Shown here: positions 48,277-59,639 of the stretch, one piece after another
How the letters are laid out: each line of letters starts with the position of its first letter
Numbering within the stretch: position 1 is the first letter of the stretch
DNA from: Protea cynaroides
Taxonomy: Eukaryota; Streptophyta; Magnoliopsida; Proteales; Proteaceae
DNA: 64,000 nt
Direction: 5' to 3'
Assembly: GCA_028583415.1 (NCBI GenBank)
Contig: CM053269.1
Span: 73,553,435-73,617,434 of the forward strand
The notes under the pieces: model-generated
Database searches by the model: none
Told to the model about the DNA's origin: nothing
What the model saw: the letters and a program-made list of their open reading frames with translations, nothing else
Program-made: the position numbers and the translations under genes

Positions 48277-48778
48277 TCCTATAAAAATAATAAAATATAT
48301 TTCAAGCTATACTTCATTAATAATTAATCCTATTCAAAGAAATTAAAGCATATAAGAAGAAATATATTCTCCAAACTATACTTCATTAATAATTATAACA
48401 ACAAAAGATGGCCAAAGAAAACAATGCATCCCCACACATTCTGTTTGGGGTGTCAGATGTTTCAATCATAACCAGACCTTACATGTGTTTGTTCCAATAT
48501 TCATTAATAATTAAGATAACAATGCATTATTTGACAGTTCAAGAAACTACTACAACATTTGTCAAGAAACTACTACAAGTCTACAACATTATTTCAGCAA
48601 TTGTTAATAAAAAAAAAATGAAGTCATTCTTAGAACTGACATTCTTTGATATCTCAACAAACCTATACAGTCTCATACAGTTTGTCGGCATGCTTTTACA
48701 AGAACTCAAAAAAACTGTACTCCATTTGTCGGCATTCTTTTACAGGCACTCCATTTGGGGACGAGCTGTTGTTGAGAG

Positions 48779-49208
48779 CACTAGGGTTTGCTAGGGCGAT
48801 TCTGCTTTGCTGGGTTTTGGGAAGATGTGTCCTGCCAACGGCATGCAAGCCGTCGGCTCTTGGTAGAGGTAGAGGTGTAGGGAATCAGGGTTATGGTAGA
48901 GGCTGATCAGTATTGTCGATGGTGACTGGAGCTTTGGGTCATGAAGCCAGGTTCGGTGACCATGAGCACAATTCTGAAGTTCAAGTATCAGATTCTGTGA
49001 ATGAAGATAATGTTTCCTCTGTTGTTACTTAGGTAGTTTTCAATGCTCTGGCATCTCTGGTACTGAATATTATTTCTGAAATATTGAAACATGCTGGTTA
49101 CGATATGGTGTTAGCACGATGAAGCCAAAGTTCTGACGTTGTTAGGGTTCCTGATCATCGATCTCTTAGTCAAAGTTTAAGGGAGCCTACGGTTCAGCAT
49201 ATTGCCTA
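48779..49208 (+). pseudogene. Coding-like stretch of unknown origin
   Basis: One frame runs about 143 codons with only three stops (48904, 49030 and 49120 region). It has a Gly/Arg-rich part (GRGRGVGNQGYGRG) followed by acidic, hydrophobic sequence (SVNEDNVSSVVT, VLNIISEILKHAGYD, VPDHRSLSQSLREP). It looks like a decayed exon or retroelement gag, but I cannot assign it. It reads opposite to the transposase. Confidence 0.35.
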
Positions 49209-49443
49209 GTTTTTTACATAAATGCCATTAAGTCATCCATAGATGGAAAATTATAGAAATTCCATTAACCCATATAAACAAGACTTTTATCCATACATAT
49301 AAGCTCTAAGTACTTCTTTAATGCTATGTAAAATAACAATGCTAGAAAAAATGAGAATACATAAAAGGAGCAAGAGAATTTTGTCCATGTTTTCAGTATA
49401 GTGTTATCTACATGACAATTGTCATGTGCACTCATGCCATAAT

Positions 49444-49560
49444 AATTTTAAACAAAAGAAAATTCAATGAGTCTTGATGGATTTGAACCGTCTTGATGGA
49501 TTTGAACCATCATCTCTTGGGGTATTCCCAAATGCTCTTCCTGTTTGAGCTAAGGACACA
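49444..49560 (-). pseudogene. tRNA-like fragment with doubled T-arm
   Basis: On the - strand: GTCCTTAGCTCA, a D-loop-like AACAGGAAGAGC, an anticodon-like stem TTGGG/CCCAA with too short a loop, and a perfect T-arm GATGG-TTCAAAT-CCATC. The acceptor pairs in about 5 of 7 positions. The T-arm segment (gtcttgatggatttgaacc) is present twice in tandem. It could be a decayed tRNA or a SINE head; the call is weak. Confidence 0.3.
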
Positions 49561-50117
49561 CATACAAGAGGAAATAATCTTCTCTATGCAATTCAAAATC
49601 CTCAGATTCCCCTAAACATTCCAAAATTTTGTGAACTACTCTTAGAATATCTTGGGATGGGCAGACCGACCTAGAGAGGAGGTTTAAAATCTGAATTTGT
49701 TACAACACCCTACAAGTGCAGTCACAAGGCAACCATGTAAAACAAACGTAATTGACGGAGACTCCTCCATGCCAATAAATCATTCTACTTCACCTCATTA
49801 ACTATCAATAGGTTTTCATACTGCACTTACAAACTTTATTGGATTGAAAAGGAGTTGAAAATGTACATTAAAAATAACAGTGACTGTGCCAGCATCATCT
49901 TTCACGACAAAATCCGATATTAAATAGTTCTAATTTGGATAGCAATTTGAATTGGAAATTCAACTTTCATAATTTTAATGAATATGGACAGATTGTACTG
50001 GATAGGGATTACGGATACCTCCAGTTTCTTGTAGGATCTCAACACAAGCTATTTCACCAATAGACAGCAGTACAAGAGGCAACTTCACTTTTCAAAGAAC
50101 CAAACACTTGCAATAAT

Positions 50118-50384
50118 ATGAGAAAGGTGGTTTCATTTTCATTGCGTGTACTCAAATTGGATCTGGGTTCAAACTCAAAACGCCCTCAACTTATACTACC
50201 TGATTCATCGGCTTTAACTGGGCTCAAAACTCTGCATCTTGGATCATTTAGTCTAGTGGATGGCGAGTTGGCTGGTAAATTTTTTTCAAGCCGTCCAGTT
50301 CTGGAGAAATTGATGATAACAAACTGCAACCTTATGACCACGATGTATTTTCTGGTTTTGGAGTTCTCTTCACTCGTGTGCTAA
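50118..50384 (+). pseudogene. Captured F-box/LRR (FBD-type) protein fragment
   Basis: 88 codons open from an ATG. VLKLDLGSNSKRPQLILPDS and LTGLKTLHLGSFSLVDGELA, then RPVLEKLMITNC, follow the leucine-rich part of plant F-box/LRR/FBD proteins (consensus near LPNLKTLHLxxVxFxDxxxxxxLFSxCPVLEELxIxxC). There is no F-box and no FBD domain. It lies inside the hAT transposon, outside the transposase, so it is a host fragment picked up by the element or by an ancestor. Host F-box proteins select targets for ubiquitination; this piece is too short to do so. Confidence 0.65.
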
Positions 50385-51035
50385 ACAGGGGAGCAAGTTT
50401 TGGAGTTCTCTTACCTGAGACTTGAGAGTCTGAGACTGAGAGGCGGAGCCGCAGAGAGGCTGAGAGTCTGAGACTGAGAGGCGCAGCTGAATGAAGAGAA
50501 GGAAGAGGCCTACCGCCAAAGAGGGCAAGCCGACAAGCTCAAGAGGCAGCGCCGCTGCTGAAGCCTAAGGAGTGTGGCCCTGTCGAGTGTCACCCCGATC
50601 TGTGAACTGTGAAGACTTTCAGCCTCTGAGAAAGAAGACGAAGAGGCAGAAAGAAAGAGACGAAGAGGCAGAAAGAAAGAGACGAAGAGGCAGAATTGCA
50701 GAAAGAAAGAGACGAAGAGTCTCTGAGAAATGAGAAACTCAGAAATCAGAATCCCTAAAAGCTAAAATGGGGTTTTTAACTTTATATACTGGGATTTTTT
50801 AGGTTTAAATTAGGTTCGGTCCATACGGGTTTTTGGTCCGGGCCAATTGGAACGGGCTCTCAATGGGTTGCTTAATGGGTTGCCCAACGGGCTAGACCGG
50901 ACCGGACCGAACCCGATAAGGATTCCATGCTTGTGTCCGAAACACATCCAATAAGTTTCGGTCTGGGCTGGGTTCGGGTTAGTTCGGTCCGACTCGGTCC
51001 GGGCTACCGGTTCGGTCCCAGTATTGACACCCTTA
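50385..51035. repeat. Right end of hAT: GA-rich tandem repeats and subterminal words
   Basis: 50420-50490 repeats gagtctgagactgagaggcg; 50636-50720 repeats gaagaggcagaaagaaagaga about four times. From 50800 to the end lie gguccgg-type subterminal words and the TIR. Confidence 0.6.
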
Positions 51036-51308
51036 CCCAAGTACATTATATATTAAGGTTGATTAATTGTGACCCTCCCAAAAGAATACCATCTAATCTA
51101 GTCTACCTTTCAACACCCATCCATTAATCCAAAGTTTTTAAACACACACAATGATTGATGCGTGCCCATATGATTCTGGTATGATTCAATTCAAACCTGC
51201 TAGCTCTGATACCACAGTAAGATTTATAATACAAATTGAATTGAAATAAGGTAAACACATATCCAGATCCAAAGCTTTTGAAGGAGTCATCCATAAGTAT
51301 ACACTATG

Positions 51309-52003
51309 TAAGGGTGTCAACGGACTGGTCTGGGCCGGTTTCGGTCTGGACTGAACCGGTGTCGGGTTTTATAAGCCCAGCCCAAAACATGTCCATTAAG
51401 AGTTCGGGCTGGGGTGGGCTGCGCTGGACACAATAACTAACGGACTGATCCAGTGTCGGTTTGATATCGGGCTAGGTTTATTGAGGTGATTTCGGATTGG
51501 TTCGGTCCGGATCAGGTTTATCGGGCTTATCGAGCCCCTTTTATATGTAAACTATATAGTCTATTTCATTATTTCTATAAAATTAGTATTATTCCTTCCA
51601 TATGTATGAAATTTAATAAACTATAACAATTAACATAATCTTTTTAACTATAGATTCACATAATCTTCTAGATCATGAAGTGAACTCTAATAGTGTAACA
51701 CAATCTATTAAAATTTAAAACCATTAAAATTAAAAAATTGGGCCCGAACGGACCTTATCGGTGTTCGGGTTGGGTTTTATCGATTTGGGCTAATTCGGGT
51801 TTCTTAACGGACCGGTCCGGTTTGGTTTCAATTTGGGCTGAAATGGTATCGAGATTTACAAGCTCAGACCAAAACCTGCCCATTAAGGCTCGGTCCGGAT
51901 TGGGTTCGGATTATATCGGGCTGGCTCGATCCGTGCTACCGTTCATGTGTTAAGTCATAGTGGGACCAGACCAAAACCTGTCCATTAAGACATAGTGTTA
52001 AGT
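51309..52003. mobile_element. hAT-type MITE, right end rearranged
   Basis: It begins TAAGGGTGTCAA, identical to the TIR of 44338-51035, and the first 230 bp resemble that element's left end. No matching right TIR is seen; near 51985 the left flank CACTATGT recurs inverted (acatagtg), so the right end was probably rearranged. It interrupts the second TRIM-like LTR. Confidence 0.5.
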
Positions 52004-53285
52004 CAGTCTTGTTTACTCTCATTTCTCATATACGTTAAGCAACAACCATCTATCATAATAACTGTCAATATATAGATAGGGAGGAGGGACCAATCTTGAA
52101 AGGAGAGTTATTTGATTTTTCTTATAATTATGTCTAATTACTAATAGGTCTTAGTACATTATATATTAAGGTTGATTAATTGGAATCCTCCCAAAATAGT
52201 ATCATCCAATCTAGCCTGTTTTTCAACACTCATCCACTAATCAAAACCGCACAATGACTGATGCATATCCATATAATGAAAACATTACACAGTTCAGTGA
52301 AAAATATTACAAAAAACACAATGTTTTTTTTTTCCAGTATGCAAACCAATGGATATACATAACTACAAATATATGCACAGAGATATAGCAGAGAAAATAA
52401 ATCTAAACAATCAAACCAGAAGAGACATATCAATTTTTACATGAAAAATCCTTCCAAAGTGAAAGAGGAAAAACCACATGACTTAGTCTAGGTAAGTCTC
52501 CACTATGATAAAAATAGATACACAATACAATCCTCTCTAGTCACAACTAGAGGTTATCAATCTTTAAGAGAAATAACTCACTCTTGGACAATGCAATAAC
52601 TCACCAAAATAATTGGTGGTAATCTAAAATACAAGAATACTCTCACCTTGATATCGACGTAATAAAAGCTAAGAGAACTATCACCTTTCTCTCTTCGCTG
52701 AATAGGGAGAATGCTACACGCTGTAATCATGTACGAGGAATAAGTATCTACTCTCTAGTGGAGGAATGAAGAAAAAAAACCTGATTTTTTTTCTCACTCA
52801 AAAACTCTAGATGTCTTTGGCTCTCTCGAGATTTTTCTTTGGATCTCTGAAGAATAGGAACTCACATCTATGACATACCACCTTTACCAAGGCTTTTATA
52901 AGAGAGAATAAATGAATGACGACCTTTTCCAAATCGTCTTAAGTTCCTTCACATGGAAGGAAGAGATGAGGATTAAAAAAGCAGTTTGATAAACCACCTA
53001 AAGACACCATCATGACACAAAGTAGGTGGGTCCCTCTACCCACGTGAGGAGGAACCCAACAAACTCTCCCTCCGACTCACGAGCGGGGATCTACCAAACT
53101 CAAACCTACTATGCTTTTGCAAAAGTCATATTTCACCTTGGGTAATGTTTTTGTCATCATATCTATACTGTTCTTGTCAGTATGGATCTTCTCAATTCCA
53201 GTATATCCCAAATTCAGTGATACCTTACATTAACATGTTTGGTCTTGTAATGGAAATTGAGATTCGTAATGAAGTGAATGACACT

Positions 53286-56200
53286 CTAGCTGTCACATTG
53301 AACAATATACTTGTCTTGTGTTAAACCCAGTTCTTGAGTGAACCTCTTCATCCACAACATCTCTTTGCAAGCTTCCACTGTAGAAATATACTCATCTTCT
53401 GTAGTTGACAAAACTATATATTTCTGCAACTTGGATTGCCATGATACTACTCCCTGCAAAAATAAACAGGTAGTTTGATGCCAATTTTCCTGAGTCAATG
53501 TTGCATGCCATATCTGCATCTATGTACCCTTGTAACATAGGTTTATCAATACCAAAATACAAACATGCATTGGATGAACCTCTGAGATATCTCATATTCT
53601 ATTTGATTACGTCACAGTGTTCTTTGTTAGGATTAACAATAAATCTGCTTACAACTCCAACTACATATGCAATATCAGGTTTTGTACACATCATGACATA
53701 CATTAAACTTCCTATAGTTGATGCATAGGGAGTTTTCTTCATTTCTATTTTTCCTTGTTCAGTTGAAGGACTATGCTCATTACCCAATCTAAAGTGACCT
53801 ATAAGTAGAAAATTAATTGGCTTTGCATTCACCATATTGAACCTTTCAAGTGCTTTCTGTATGTTCCTTTCTTGTGATATCTAATTTTTTTTTACTTTCT
53901 TATCACGAGAAATTTGTATGCCTGAAATTTGTTGTGCTGGTCCCAAGTCCTTCATGACAAAAGACTTGCTTAACTCTTGTTGCATTTCGATTAGGATCGT
54001 ATTTTATGGTTATGATTCTATCCTCTATGTTTTTTTATTTCGTCGAAAATCGATTTTACGGTATAGACCCTTATGACTCCCTTTTTATGTTCAATCTGTC
54101 AATTTTATTGACATCCTGTTCAACAATCAACATGTCATCAACATAGAGCAAAAGAATAATGAAATCAACTTCAGAAAATTTTTTAACAAGCACACAATAA
54201 TGGGAAAAGATCCTCTGTAGTGAGGCTAACTGTGTAGTGAGAATCCTACCCACTTAAAATGGATCGACATATATCCCAAGGCAATTAAAGTGTATCAGGA
54301 TATATGCCGATCCACTTTGAGTGGATGGGATCCTCACTACAGCTCACTACAGGAGATCCTCACTACAGAGGATCCCAGTCTCACAATGATCTGCTGTTAT
54401 TTTGGTGTATTCATGATACATAATAAATGAATTGAACTTCTTATACCATACTATCTTGGAGCCTATTTTAAACCATACAAGCTCTTCCTTAACCTACAAA
54501 TCATGTATTCTTGACCTTTAACCTTGAAACCTTCTAACTGTTTCATGTAAATCTCTTCTTCCAAATCACCATGAAGAAAGACTGTCGTGACATCAAGTTG
54601 TTGAACTTTTAAATTCAAACTTGCAGTTAATCCTAACACAACTTGAATGGATGACATTTTCACAACAAGAGTAAAAACTTCATGAAAATCAATTTCTTTT
54701 GTTCGTCCAAAACCCTTTACAACCAACCTCTCCTTGTACCTTGGTTGTAAACTATTCTACTCTGTCTTCAACCTGAATACCCATTTATTCTTGAGTGTTT
54801 TCTTATCCTTAGGTAGTTTCATTAAATCAAAAGTATGATTCTTATGTAAAGAATCTATCTCCTCTTACATAATTTTTAACTACTCAGTTTTATGCTCATT
54901 AGTTTATGCTTCTTCAAAACAGTCTGATTTACCTGCATTTATCAGCATAATATATTTTTGTGATGAATACCTGATAGATAGTTGTCGCTCCCTGATAGAT
55001 CTTCTCAACTGAAGCTCAATTGGTGGCTCTAGAGGGGACTGCTCCCCTTGTTCAACATCACTTGTATCATCTATGGTAACACTATCATTGCCATTTTACA
55101 CATCTCCCCATCATCATGTACCATGGGTTGAGGAACTGGATCAAGACCAATTAGGTGATCAACAAATGACTGAGAATTTTCAATTTTCTTGAAGTCTTTA
55201 ATTGTTTGATATTCAAGAAAGATCACATCTTTGCTTCTGATAACTTTCTTCTCAACTGGATCTCATAACTTGTATCCAATATTTTCATCTGTATCCCAAG
55301 AAAACACATTGTTTTGCTTTGTCATTAATGTTTAACCGCTCCTCTTTTAGAATATACACAAATGCTTGCAACCAAATACTTTTAAATGACCATAGGATAT
55401 ATCTTTTTTGCTTTACACCTTCTCTTCAGAGGAGCTGATGGAGATAAGTTAATCAAATAAACAGCAGTATGCATCGCTTCTCCTCAATAACACCGTACTA
55501 ACTTTGCCTGTGAGAGCATATACCTGATCATTTTCATAATAATGTGATTTAACCTTTCTGCTATACCATTATGCTGTGGGGTCTTGGGAACTATTTGCTA
55601 ATGCCAAATACCTTGACTATTGTAATACTTCTGAAATCGATCAATGTACTCACCACCATTATCTGTACAAATGCATTTGAGAGATTTTTCTGTTTTTCTT
55701 TCAATCATAGCATGAAATTTTTTAAATACATCCAAAACCTGATTTTTAGTTTTCAAAGCACATGCCCATATTTTTCTAGAAGCATCAATTATGAAAATAA
55801 CAAAGTAAGAAATACCATTGACTGTTTTCACTCTTATAGGACCACAAACATCAAAATGTTTCAATTCCAAAATGTTTCTTTTTCTATGAGGATAATTTTC
55901 ATGAAAGTGATACGATGTTGTTTACCAACTAAGCAATGAACACAATGATTTAGAAGCATACCTTTCATGTTTGGAAGAAGGTTGCTTTTTGTGAGGATTT
56001 GCATCCCTTTCTCATCATGTGACTAAGTCGTTAATGCCACAAATTTGTAGCGGATTCACCATCTGCTGTGTTTACTTCAGTCTTGCACACTTGTACTTTT
56101 GTGTTTTACAATATTTTTTTTTCTCTTACCACCACTAGAGAATCTTTGGTAAGTTTTCATTGACCATTACCAAAGTAACTGTCATAACCTTTTACATCTA

Positions 56201-57300
56201 ACTTTCCTATAGAAATCAAATTCAGATTGAGTTCTGAAACATGTCTCACATCTCTGAGAGTTAATTTACATCCAACATTTCTCTCAATATTCACATCACC
56301 TATTCCCATAATTTTTTAAATGCCAATGTTTTCCATTCTTACAATATTAAAGTCACTAATCTTGTAAGATATAAATAATTCTCTACGAGGGATAGCATGG
56401 TATAAAGAACTAGTATGAACAATCCATTCTAAGTCATGACATGAGAATGTAAGACAAGATTCTTCACAACCTGAGATAATAATAATGTCTCCATCTGAGC
56501 TGACGACAACAGTATCTTCGTTCTTCTCTTCTCCATTTCCTTTCTTGGAATCTCTCTTGAGTTTCATGCACTCCTTTTTCATATGTCCTACCTTTATACA
56601 ATAGTAATATGTGACCCCTTGTTTTGATTTGGATATCTGTTTTGATTTTCTACGGTTTTGAGGTTTTTTTGTATTTACTTCTCCCCCGATTTTCTATGAC
56701 AAGTGCCTCTTGTTGAGATGAACCCGAAGACTTTATTTTTGTCTTTTCATTCAACAAATTTCTTATAGTTGACTCAGGCTGAGCTTCCCATCTGGTGCAA
56801 AATTGCTAAGAGACACTACTAGTGTTTTCCAACTATCGGATAATGAACTGAGCAGTACCTGGCTTGTAACTCGTCATCTAGCATAATCTTCATAAAGGAT
56901 AGTTGATTCACAATACTCTATACTTCATTAAAATATTCTGTAACTGAGTGTCCATCTTTGTACTTGAGGTTCACAAGCTTTTTGATAAAAAAAATGTTTT
57001 GTTGTCGACAGTCTTTATTTTGTACAGACTTTTAAATTTATTTCGTACAAACTTTTAAATTTATTTCACATTGACTTCACCGATGTCTCTATGGAGACAT
57101 GATGAAAAATTGTATCGTCCAACCATTATTGAATAAAACCAATAGCTTTTCAATCCAAGGTCTTCCAATTAGCATCGAACAATTTTTTTGATTTTGCCGT
57201 ATCACCCTGTACGGGTCCGTATAGATCCAATATAATAAGTCTTCCATCTTGACTTTTTAAATCATCTAGTTGTTTTTATTCAAAGTAATCATTCGTGTTG
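53286..57300 (-). pseudogene. Copia gag-pol remnant
   Basis: From right to left: gag with a zinc knuckle CIKVGHMKKEC whose first cysteine is tyrosine (about 56570-56620); protease, with the DSG site lost (WIVHTSSLYHAIPRREL, 56430); integrase with FDVCGPIRVKT and TDNGGEY (55870-55598); reverse transcriptase with LDVTTVFLHGDLEEEIYM (54726-54463) and YVDDML (54253-54071); RNase H with LSTTEDEY and ACKEMLWMKRF (53519-53286). Order and wording match the Tnt1/Tork group. Many stops and frameshifts; inactive. Confidence 0.85.
54201..54381. mobile_element. Foldback MITE inside the copia polymerase
   Basis: 181 bp. Inner inverted repeat GATCCTCTGTAGTGAG and CTCACTACAGAGGATC, with gatccactttgagtgga-type pairing in the middle. 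Flanks CACAATAA (54193-54200) and CACAATGA (54382-54389) agree in 7 of 8 bases, which suggests hAT. Removing it rejoins the reverse transcriptase reading just before YVDD. Confidence 0.75.
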
Positions 57301-58083
57301 GGTTTCCTCCATTGTTCACATACGGTTATAGAGTCTGACTCAGATATCACTTGTTAGGGAAAACATAAGACTTTTTTCTCCTATATGTAAACCAATGGAT
57401 ATACACAACCACAAATATATGCATAAAGATATAGCAACGGAAATAAATCTAAACAATTAAACTATAAGAGACACACCAATTTTTAAGTGAAAAATCCTTC
57501 CAAAGTGAAAGAAAAAAAACACGAGACCTAGTCCAGGTAAATCTCTACTATGATAATAATTGGTACATAATACAATACTCTCTAGTCACAACTAGAGGTT
57601 ATCAATTTTCAAGAGAAATAACCTACTCTTTGGTAATACAATAACTCACCAAAATAATTGGTGGTAATCCAAAATACAAGAATACTCTCACCTTGATGTC
57701 GACTTAATAAATACTAGGAGAATTATCACATTTCTCTCTTCCCTAAAAAGGAAAAATACCATCACGTCACAATTACGTACAAGGAATAAGTATCTACTCC
57801 CCACTAGAAGAATAAAGAAAAAAGACCTGATTTTTTTCTTCGACTCTCTCGAGATTTCTCTTTGGATCTCTGAAGAATAGGAACTCACATCTATGACTTA
57901 CTGCCTTTAACAAGGCTTTTATAAGCAGAATAAGTGAATGACGACTTTTTCCAAATCGTCTTAAGTTCTTTCATATGTAAGGAAGAGATGAGGATTAAAA
58001 AGGCAATTTGATAAACCGCCTATAGACACCATCATGCCACAAAGTAGGTGGATCCCTCCACCCACGTGAGGAGGAATCCAACA

Positions 58084-59004
58084 AAAAAAAATATTAAACA
58101 AAATAAAAGTAGAAAATCAAAATATGCTCACAACAGACCCTATTAATAATTGCAAAAGAAGACAAGAATTTACCCAGCAGTAAGAAATAAGCTCATTGCT
58201 ATTGGATTCAATAGAGAAATGTTTAAAACAATCAACCATGGTCCAATTTTTGTAAACGAGTTCCTCACACAAATATAAGATCCTAAAACTCATCTACATG
58301 GTAATTAGTTTAACAGGCCACCACCATCATTCCTTTTTTTTTTCCCCTATAATTTTGACCATCCACTTAAATCCATTGCATTTGATTGAGATTGAAGGAT
58401 GAATAATGTGCATTTGTGCTTCAATATCTTAATCAACTTAAATGAATTGATTTTCAATTTCTATTGCTATCAGCGAGAATTATCCCTCTCACTCAAGAGA
58501 TATGTCACGTTAATGAATGGACGGAGGGGAGGGGGTAAAAATGAGGCTTTGAGAGATTGCAATTTGCAATTTGTATTTAAACTTAGATGCCAATTTTCTT
58601 TAATTTCTTATGGGAAAAGTTATTTTTAGAGAAAATCTGGTCAACTAAGAGAGTTCATAATCTAGATTCTAGAGTCATCCATCCACGAAAAACGCAAATC
58701 CCAAACCCTCATTATTTAAATTCCTATAATACCCCTATCTCATCCTAGAGGCATTATGCCTATCTTTCTGCTCCACTCCAATGAGAATCTATCATACATG
58801 CTTATTAAAGAACACGGAATTTGAAAATTGGAATCCAAAATTACTATTATATTCCGGAGTGAAACTTTGTAGCCGTTTTCACTAATCAAAACCATCCGAT
58901 TTGAACTTCTTTAGGGGGTCTAGGTCGGATCTTAAAAACTGGAATCGCCTAACACGATGCAATTTCCATTCTGATTCCACTTAGAAACAATTTTAATGGG
59001 ATCC
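58084..59004. repeat. Dispersed repeat, copy 2
   Basis: A diverged relative of 42340-43940, including the ttgatt.gag.attgaagga stretch, the cttcaatatcttaatc phrase and the tail near gaaactttgtagcc. It lies directly right of the copia element. Confidence 0.5.
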
Positions 59005-59012
59005 TTAATTAG

Positions 59013-59539
59013 TAGGGGTGCAAGTTTTATCCTGACAACTTGAATCCGTTCAAACCCATCTTGAACCTGACAGGGTTGAACTCGGCCCATACCTTGGTAA
59101 GGCTAGGTTAGGGCTCAAATTTTGATCAATTCTGACAAGGTTGGATTGGATTAGGATTGACCCCTTGGGTTGAGCCCAGCCCGAACTGACCCGACTATAT
59201 ATATATATATATATATTTGTGTTTGTTATATCTTTAAGTTATAATTGTTATATGTATGTTATTTGACAATTTATCGTATGTTTCAGGGCTAATCAGAGTC
59301 AATTCGACCCTAAATCAGGGTTAATCGGATTAACTTGGTCCAATCCGATTCTGTCAGGGTCAATCAGGGTAGGTTAGGGTTATGCCCAACCTTGCCAGGG
59401 TCAGGATTAGGGTTTTATATTTTCTGACCCTAACAAAATTGGACTGGATTAGAGTTAAGTTTAAATAGTCAAGATTAATGTTAGGGTTAGAATTAAGGTT
59501 CTGAAAAACCCGACCCAACTCAACCCTGGTACAACTCTA
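59013..59539. mobile_element. hAT-type MITE with exact TSD
   Basis: 527 bp with exact 8-bp flanks TTAATTAG (59005-59012 and 59540-59547). It starts TAGGGGTGCAAG and ends GTACAACTCTA. Ends made of cagggtt/aaccctg words show it belongs with 40414-41750. A (TA)n run lies in the middle (59199-59215). Confidence 0.82.
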
Positions 59540-59569
59540 TTAATTAGTTAATAGGCGTGTTGTATCCTT

Positions 59570-59592
59570 GTTTTTTTTTTTTTTTTTTTTTT
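59570..59592. repeat. Poly(T) run
   Basis: About 22 T in a row. Confidence 0.9.
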
Positions 59593-59639
59593 ACATGGAC
59601 CCCTCAACGAGAACAACACTAAACTACTATGAGAGTTAT

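Larger units (their letters stand above)
48277..50117. other. hAT interior without a defined gene
   Basis: Contains the two doubtful pieces listed separately (48779-49208 and 49444-49560). The rest is AT-rich, with no further structure seen. Confidence 0.4.
44338..51035 (-). mobile_element. Complete hAT transposon with transposase gene
   Basis: 6,698 bp. The ends TAAGGGTGTCAA and TTGACACCCTTA are a perfect 12-bp terminal inverted repeat, flanked by an exact 8-bp target duplication CCCAAGTA (44330-44337 and 51036-51043). About 230 bp at each end are packed with cggtccgg/cgggctt words, the place where hAT transposases bind. The interior holds the transposase gene (45997-48276, - strand), a coding-like stretch (48779-49208), a tRNA-like piece (49444-49560) and an F-box/LRR fragment (50118-50384). 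Four smaller elements in the window share the TIR. Confidence 0.92.
44028..52271 (-). mobile_element. TRIM-like tandem LTR array, interrupted by hAT elements
   Basis: Two direct copies of an LTR: 44088-51169 (split by the hAT at 44338-51035) and 51216-52271 (split by the insertion at 51309-52003). Before each on the + strand stands tctggtatgatt, then gctctgatacca (44075-44086 and 51203-51214), which on the - strand is the primer site TGGTATCAGAGC. Each LTR starts TGTAAGATTTATAAT (AG instead of TG in the right one). The interior between the LTRs is only about 45 bp. A primer-site copy is also found left of the first LTR, so a third unit was once present. Confidence 0.6.
52305..58083 (-). mobile_element. 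Degenerate Tnt1-like copia retrotransposon
   Basis: 5.8 kb, read leftward. Right (5') LTR 57352-58083, TGTTAGGGA to AATCCAACA; left (3') LTR about 52305-53061, with a decayed start. The primer site beside 57352 is a mutated TGGTATCAGAGC. The purine tract, ggagggagagtt on the - strand, abuts the left LTR at 53062-53075. Flanks are AAAAA on both sides (52300-52304, 58084-58088), a weak TSD. The order protease, integrase, reverse transcriptase, RNase H is that of copia. A MITE interrupts the polymerase. Confidence 0.85.
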
